This document shows, one piece after another, positions 59,810-64,000 of a DNA stretch of 64,000 bases. The notes beneath the pieces were generated by a model. The model saw only the letters and a list, made by a program, of their open reading frames with translations, ran no database searches and was not told the origin of the DNA. Positions within the stretch are counted from its first letter, which is position 1; every line of letters begins with the position of its first letter. The DNA is from Variovorax paradoxus (lineage in GTDB: Bacteria; Pseudomonadota; Gammaproteobacteria; Burkholderiales; Burkholderiaceae_C), in assembly GCF_030811855.1 (NCBI RefSeq), contig NZ_JAUSRN010000003.1, positions 124,001-188,000 of the forward strand. Direction: 5' to 3'. The position numbers and the translations under genes are program-made.

Positions 59810-61567
59810 CTAAGTGCCAGCCAGCGGTGTTTTAGCGGCGTCGTGCGACATGGCAACACCTTCGCAGGCGCGCTTGACGATGCCAAGCCGCATTTCGAAC
59901 TCGGGCAGCACCCAGCGCCGGAAGGCGGCGGCCGGGCCGGCTCTTGCAGCGCGCTCCGCATCCGATGCCTCGGCCGCGTCGATTCGTGCCCAGGCCCAGG
60001 CCATCATTGTGAGCATCACCACGCGCAGGTAGTCGTCGGCCACTTCGTAAGGCAGCACGGGGTTGGCGTGCGCTGCCATGGCAATGGTGGTGCCCAGGTA
60101 GCGCAGCTGCGCGAGCCGGCGCTGCACGTCGGCGTCGGCCTCGCGCGATGCATCGAGCGTGTCGCGCAGTTCGAGCAGCACGGCCGACATTGCGGCGCCT
60201 GCGTCGGGCAGCACCTTGCGCACCAGCAGGTCGATGGCCTGGATCTCGTTGGTGCCTTCGTAGATCATTGTCACGCGCGCGTCGCGAACGATCTGTTCAA
60301 TGCCCCATTCGCGCACGTAGCCGTGGCCGCCGAACACCTGTAGGCATTCGCTCGCGCCATGGAAAGCCTGGTGCGTGCAGGCCGCTTTCAGCACTGGCGT
60401 GACAAGCGAGCACCAGCGCTGTGCGCATTCGCGCGCCTTGGGGTCGGCGTCGTGCGCCGCCACGTCGAGCATCAGCGCGCTGCGGTAGGCGAGCGTGCGC
60501 GCGCCTTCGATCCAGGCGCGCTGAGTATCGAGAATGCGTCGGATGGCAGGGTGTTCGGCGATGAGGTCCGCCGCCTCGCCGCTGCGGCTGGTCGGCACGG
60601 CGCCGGGCGCCCGCATCTGGCGGCGTTCCATCGCGTAGGCATCGGCCTTCTTCCAGGCGGCGTCGAGCAGGCCGATGCCCTGCAATGCCACGTGCAGGCG
60701 CGCCGCGTTCATCATCACGAACATCGCGGCCAGCCCGCGTCCCGGCTCGCCGACCAGCCAGCCGGTGGCTTCGTCGAAGCGCATGACGCAGGTCGGGCTG
60801 CCATGCAGGCCCATTTTTTCTTCGATGCGCTCGCAGTGCACCGCATTGCGCGCGCCATCGGGCAGCACTTTGGGCACCAGCACCAGCGACAGGCCCTTGG
60901 GCCCCGCGGGCGCATCGGGCAGGCGGCAGAGCACCAGGTGCACGATGTTCGCTGTCAGGTCGTGCTCGCCGCCGGAGATGAAGATCTTGCCGCCGCTCAC
61001 GCGCAGGCTGCCGTCGGCCTGCGGGACGGCGCGCGTGCGCACCTGGCCCAGGTCGCTGCCGGCGTGGGCTTCTGTGAGGCACATGGTGGCGAGCCATTCG
61101 CCTGATGCGAGCTTCGAAAGGTATCGCGCGCGGAGTTCTTCGCTGCCGTGATTCTTGAGGCAGGCATAAGCGCCGTGCAGCAGGCCCGGCGCCATGGTGA
61201 ACCCGTGGTTGGCTGCGCTCAGCCATTCGTACAGGATGGCTTCGAGCATGGTCGGCAGGCCTTGGCCGCCGTCTTCCGGTGCGGCCGACAGGCCGGGCCA
61301 GCCGCCATCGACAAAAGCCCGGTAGGCCTCGCGAAAGCCCGGCGGCGTGATGACTTCACCCTGGCTGAAACGGCAGCCGATCTCGTCCCCGCCGCGATTC
61401 GTCGGCGCTACTGCCTCGGCCACGAAGCGCGCCGCTTCATCGAGCACCTGGCCCTGCAACGCCTCGTCGACCTCCGCAAAGGGCGGGAGGGTGCGCAGTT
61501 TCGACGGTGCGTCGAGCACCGCGTTCAGGATGAATCGGTGGTCTTCGGGGCGGGGCCGGTAATCCAT
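59810..61567 (-). CDS. Acyl-CoA dehydrogenase, long (DmdC/AcdA-like) form
   Basis: 585 residues, longer than classical acyl-CoA dehydrogenases, matching the DmdC-like class with an extra C-terminal domain. Landmarks: CLTEAHAGSDLGQVRTRA (FAD site), EKMGLHGSPTCVM, CLQVFGGHGYVREW, and the catalytic Glu in MIYEGTNEIQAIDL. In this operon it probably oxidises an acyl-CoA in the side-chain degradation of hydroxycinnamates or related acids. Starts 7 bp after the Bug gene stop. Confidence 0.88.
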   Translation of the reverse strand: MDYRPRPEDHRFILNAVLDAPSKLRTLPPFAEVDEALQGQVLDEAARFVAEAVAPTNRGGDEIGCRFSQGEVITPPGFREAYRAFVDGGWPGLSAAPEDGGQGLPTMLEAILYEWLSAANHGFTMAPGLLHGAYACLKNHGSEELRARYLSKLASGEWLATMCLTEAHAGSDLGQVRTRAVPQADGSLRVSGGKIFISGGEHDLTANIVHLVLCRLPDAPAGPKGLSLVLVPKVLPDGARNAVHCERIEEKMGLHGSPTCVMRFDEATGWLVGEPGRGLAAMFVMMNAARLHVALQGIGLLDAAWKKADAYAMERRQMRAPGAVPTSRSGEAADLIAEHPAIRRILDTQRAWIEGARTLAYRSALMLDVAAHDADPKARECAQRWCSLVTPVLKAACTHQAFHGASECLQVFGGHGYVREWGIEQIVRDARVTMIYEGTNEIQAIDLLVRKVLPDAGAAMSAVLLELRDTLDASREADADVQRRLAQLRYLGTTIAMAAHANPVLPYEVADDYLRVVMLTMMAWAWARIDAAEASDAERAARAGPAAAFRRWVLPEFEMRLGIVKRACEGVAMSHDAAKTPLAGT

Positions 61568-61574
61568 CGGTGTA

Positions 61575-62564
61575 TCAGGACTCGGCGGTGAAGCCGATCT
61601 TCTTGACCAGCGGACCCCAGCGCTCGTACTCGGCCTGGAGCGATTTCTTCATGTCCTCAGGCGAGGAGCCGTGCGCGACCAGCCCGACAGAGAGCAGGCC
61701 CTCGGCCACGGTCTTGTCCTTGAGCGCGGCCTGGATCGCCGTGCTCGCCGCCGCGATCACATTGGCAGGCGTCTTGGCTGGGGCGAAGAAGCCGAACCAT
61801 TCGTCGGCCACGATTTCGGGAAAGCCCTGCTCGGTGAAGGTGGGCACGTCGGGCAGGTAGGCCGGGCGCTGTGCGCCCGAGGTGGCGAGCACTCGCAGCT
61901 TGCCGGCCTTGGCGAAGGGCAGGCAATCGCCCACGGGCGTCATGCTGGAGGCGATCTGCCCGCCCACCACGTCGTTGATGGCCGGCAGCGAGCCGCGGTA
62001 CGGAACGTGGCGCAGGTCGGTGCCGCTGTTCAGGCCCAGCAGCGCGCCCAGGAAGTGCGGCGTGGAGCCCGCGCCGGGCGAGCCGTAGCTGGCCTGGCCG
62101 GGGTTGGCCTTGGCCCAGGCGACGTAGTCCTTCAGCGTCTTCACGCTGGCCGGCACCATCGGGCCCACGGCCAGGCCGTGCGTCATCACGGCGCCGATCG
62201 AGATCGGCGCGAAGTCCGCGAGGCCGTAGCTCAGCTTGGTATAGATGTGCGGGTAGGTCGACAGAGCCGAGGCCTGCGCGAGGCACAGCACCGAGCCGTC
62301 GGCCGGCGAAGTCTTGAGTGTGTCGAGCGCAATGCGCCCGCCCGCGCCCGGCTTGTTCTCGACCACCGCGTTGATCTTCGAGTACGGCGTGTCGCCGAGC
62401 TTTTCTGCCACGCGGCGCGCCACACTGTCGCCCGCGCTGCCGGCCGGAAAGCCGTAGTAGATCTTGGCCTGCTGCACGGCCTGAGCGAATGCGCCGAGCG
62501 GATACAGGGCGCCGAGTGCGGCTGCGCCGCCGAGTGCCTTCACGAATTGACGTCTGTTGGTCAT
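61575..62564 (-). CDS. Bug/TctC-family solute-binding protein, Tat signal
   Basis: 329 residues. Twin-arginine signal NRRQFVKALGGAAALGAL, cleaved near AFAQ. Bug core: IYYGFPAGSAGDSVARR, VENKPGAGGRIALDTL, ASYGSPGAGSTPHFLGALLG and LPDVPTFTEQGFPEIVADEW. It likely binds an aromatic or carboxylic acid in the periplasm for this operon's pathway. The start MTNRRQF is set by the signal; the frame is open upstream. Confidence 0.88.
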   Translation of the reverse strand: MTNRRQFVKALGGAAALGALYPLGAFAQAVQQAKIYYGFPAGSAGDSVARRVAEKLGDTPYSKINAVVENKPGAGGRIALDTLKTSPADGSVLCLAQASALSTYPHIYTKLSYGLADFAPISIGAVMTHGLAVGPMVPASVKTLKDYVAWAKANPGQASYGSPGAGSTPHFLGALLGLNSGTDLRHVPYRGSLPAINDVVGGQIASSMTPVGDCLPFAKAGKLRVLATSGAQRPAYLPDVPTFTEQGFPEIVADEWFGFFAPAKTPANVIAAASTAIQAALKDKTVAEGLLSVGLVAHGSSPEDMKKSLQAEYERWGPLVKKIGFTAES

Positions 62565-62599
62565 GGTCTTGTCTCCTGGTTGTTGGTGCTGAAGCTGAA

Positions 62600-63364
62600 T
62601 CAGCGCGGCGCCATGCGCAGGGCGCCGTCGAGGCGGATCACCTCGCCGTTCAAGTGCCCGTTGGTCACGATATGGCAGGCCAGTTCGGCAAACTCCGAGG
62701 GCTTGCCCAGGCGCGGCGGAAACGGGATCGACGCGGCCAGCGATTGCTGCACGGCTTCGGGCAGTTCCATCAAAAGCGGCGTGGCAAAGAGGCCGGGCGC
62801 CACGGTGCACACGCGAATGGCGTGCTGCGCCAGGTCGCGCGCCATCGGCAGTGTCATGCCGACCAGGCCGCCCTTGGAGGCGCTGTAGGCCTGCTGGCCC
62901 ACCTGGCCGTCGAAGGCCGCGACCGAGGCGGTGAAGAGCATCACACCCTTCTCGCCGTTATCGAGCGCATCGAGCTTCGCACAGCGCGCCGCGAACAAGC
63001 GCGCCATGTTGTAGCCGCCGATCAGGTTGATGTTGACCACGCGCACGAAGTCCTCCAGCGGCGCGGGGTTGCCGTCCTTGCCGACGATGCGCTTTGCGCT
63101 GCCGACGCCCGCCACGTTCATGAGGATGCGCGCGGGGCCGTGGGCTGCAGCGGCCTTGTCGAGCGCGGCATTGACGCTCTCGGTGTCGGTGATGTCGCAG
63201 ACGCAAGCGATGCCGCCGATTTCAGCGGCCACCTTGTCGGCGAGCTCCGCATTGCGGTCGAGCACCGCCACCTTGGCGCCCAGGCGCGCGAGTTCGCGCG
63301 CGGTAGCTTCGCCGAGGCCCGATGCGCCGCCGGTCACGAGCGCGGCTTGTCCTTCGATCTTCAT
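62600..63364 (-). CDS. Short-chain dehydrogenase, 3-hydroxyacyl-CoA type
   Basis: 254 residues. Classical SDR: cofactor loop TGGASGLGEATAREL, Asp in VLDRN favouring NAD, NVAGVG, catalytic Tyr/Lys in QAYSASKGG, and a C-terminal substrate loop (FPPRLGKPSEFAELA). The form matches HSD10/3-hydroxyacyl-CoA dehydrogenases. Together with feruloyl-CoA synthase and a dehydrogenase it fits beta-oxidation-like shortening of a phenylpropenoyl-CoA. 35 bp before the Bug gene. Confidence 0.88.
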   Translation of the reverse strand: MKIEGQAALVTGGASGLGEATARELARLGAKVAVLDRNAELADKVAAEIGGIACVCDITDTESVNAALDKAAAAHGPARILMNVAGVGSAKRIVGKDGNPAPLEDFVRVVNINLIGGYNMARLFAARCAKLDALDNGEKGVMLFTASVAAFDGQVGQQAYSASKGGLVGMTLPMARDLAQHAIRVCTVAPGLFATPLLMELPEAVQQSLAASIPFPPRLGKPSEFAELACHIVTNGHLNGEVIRLDGALRMAPR

Positions 63365-63386
63365 GGTGTTTGTCTCCTGGATGGGT

Positions 63387-64000
63387 TCAGCGGGGCTTCA
63401 GGGTGAAGGGCAGGGTGTCGGCATGCAGCGCCTCGACGATCTCGGCGCGGTGCTTGAGCACGGAGCGCTGGTTGATGGAGCCCTTGTCGGTCACTTCGCC
63501 CTTGTCGATGGAGGGCGGCTCGGCCATCAGGTGCAGCCGCGCGATGCGGTTGGCGCTGCCGGTGCCCATGGCCGCCAGTTCGTTGGCCACCTGCTGGAAG
63601 TGCGCCTGTACCGGCGCGCTTTCGAGCACCTGCTGCATCGTTGCACCTTCGCGCAGGCCGGCCAGCTGCCGCACCTTCTGCGTCGGGAAGACCAGCGCGC
63701 CGACTTCCTTCAGGTTGATGCCGGTCAGCACGGCGTCCTGCACATAGGGCGCACCGGCCGCGATGATCTTGGCGCGCAGCGGACCCACGCTCACGAAGGT
63801 GCCGGTGGCCAGCTTGAAGTCTTCGGCAATGCGGCCGTCGAAGCGCAGGCCGCGGTGGATGTTCTGGTCGTCGATCCACTTCACCGCATCGCCGGTGGAG
63901 AAGAAGCCCTCTTCGTCGAAGGCCTCGGCCGTGGCCTCGGGTGCGCGCCAGTAGCCCGGCGTAATGTTGGGGCCGCGGTAGCGCACCTCGGTCTTGCCGT
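63387..64000 (-). CDS. fcs: Feruloyl-CoA synthase, C-terminal part (partial)
   Basis: Open to the window edge; the visible 204 residues are the C-terminal part of an AMP-forming acyl-CoA synthetase. Motifs: VRYRGPNITPGYWRAPEAT, GFFSTGDAVKWID (A7-like), LRFDGRIAEDFKLATGTFVS (hinge) and the last domain ending ALHADTLPFTLKPR. The FDGRIAEDFKL-TGTFVSVG form is that of feruloyl/coumaroyl-CoA synthases. It activates hydroxycinnamates with ATP and CoA. First visible gene of the minus-strand operon down to the MarR gene. Confidence 0.88.
   Translation of the reverse strand, partial: GKTEVRYRGPNITPGYWRAPEATAEAFDEEGFFSTGDAVKWIDDQNIHRGLRFDGRIAEDFKLATGTFVSVGPLRAKIIAAGAPYVQDAVLTGINLKEVGALVFPTQKVRQLAGLREGATMQQVLESAPVQAHFQQVANELAAMGTGSANRIARLHLMAEPPSIDKGEVTDKGSINQRSVLKHRAEIVEALHADTLPFTLKPR

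Overview
The window is a high-GC stretch of chromosome from a betaproteobacterium. Gene content and protein sequence style point to the Comamonadaceae, most likely Variovorax or a close relative: Bug/TctC solute-binding proteins, a beta-ketoadipate (pca) pathway under LysR and IclR regulators, a feruloyl-CoA synthase operon, DUF1841 and an rtc RNA-repair locus. This placement is inferred from family content, not from a marker gene. About 60 protein genes are supported, and coding density is high except in four non-coding regions described below.

Layout: 1-4.8 kb holds the end of pyruvate kinase, two LysR regulators, an oxalate/formate-type transporter and small genes. 4.9-14 kb (minus strand) is one long run: MoxR ATPase, a small membrane protein, an acetyltransferase, a VWA protein and the TamA/TamB outer-membrane assembly pair. 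14.2-17.9 kb holds a diheme cytochrome c, pcaHG with divergent pcaQ, and DUF1841. 18.1-29.9 kb is a cell-surface region: a 703-residue Gly/Leu pentad-repeat protein, then a seven-gene minus-strand glycan island (epimerase, coiled-coil/GT4/RgpF fusion, second glycosyltransferase, FdtA/FdtB-type amino-sugar enzymes, methyltransferase, FemAB-like acyltransferase). 30.4-35.2 kb holds a Bug receptor, an IclR regulator and divergent pcaIJF. 35.4-40.7 kb is a thiol-redox module: thioredoxin-like protein, OmpR-type regulator, Ohr, histidine kinase and DipZ. Two of its promoters share a long bipartite motif.

43.3-52.2 kb is the most notable region, an RNA-repair island. RtcR faces a perfect sigma-54 promoter driving a Ro60-like TROVE protein, followed by about 460 bp of non-coding DNA and then rtcB, a zinc-ribbon protein, an RNase Z-like hydrolase, an RlaP-type nucleotidyltransferase and rtcA. 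The non-coding stretch encodes four tandem Y-RNA-like RNAs. All four keep the same AUGC(A/U) internal-loop strand. Three carry a circularly permuted tRNA mimic (T arm, closed acceptor hairpin, D arm), the third unit from the left being the cleanest, and the first is a plain hairpin.

52.2-58.5 kb contains a membrane/ferredoxin/class III cyclase protein divergent from a Crp-type regulator, DoxX, a TauE-type transporter, and a TetR-controlled efflux operon with twin operators. 59.3-64 kb is a hydroxycinnamate (ferulate-type) operon: feruloyl-CoA synthase, SDR, Bug receptor, acyl-CoA dehydrogenase and MarR.
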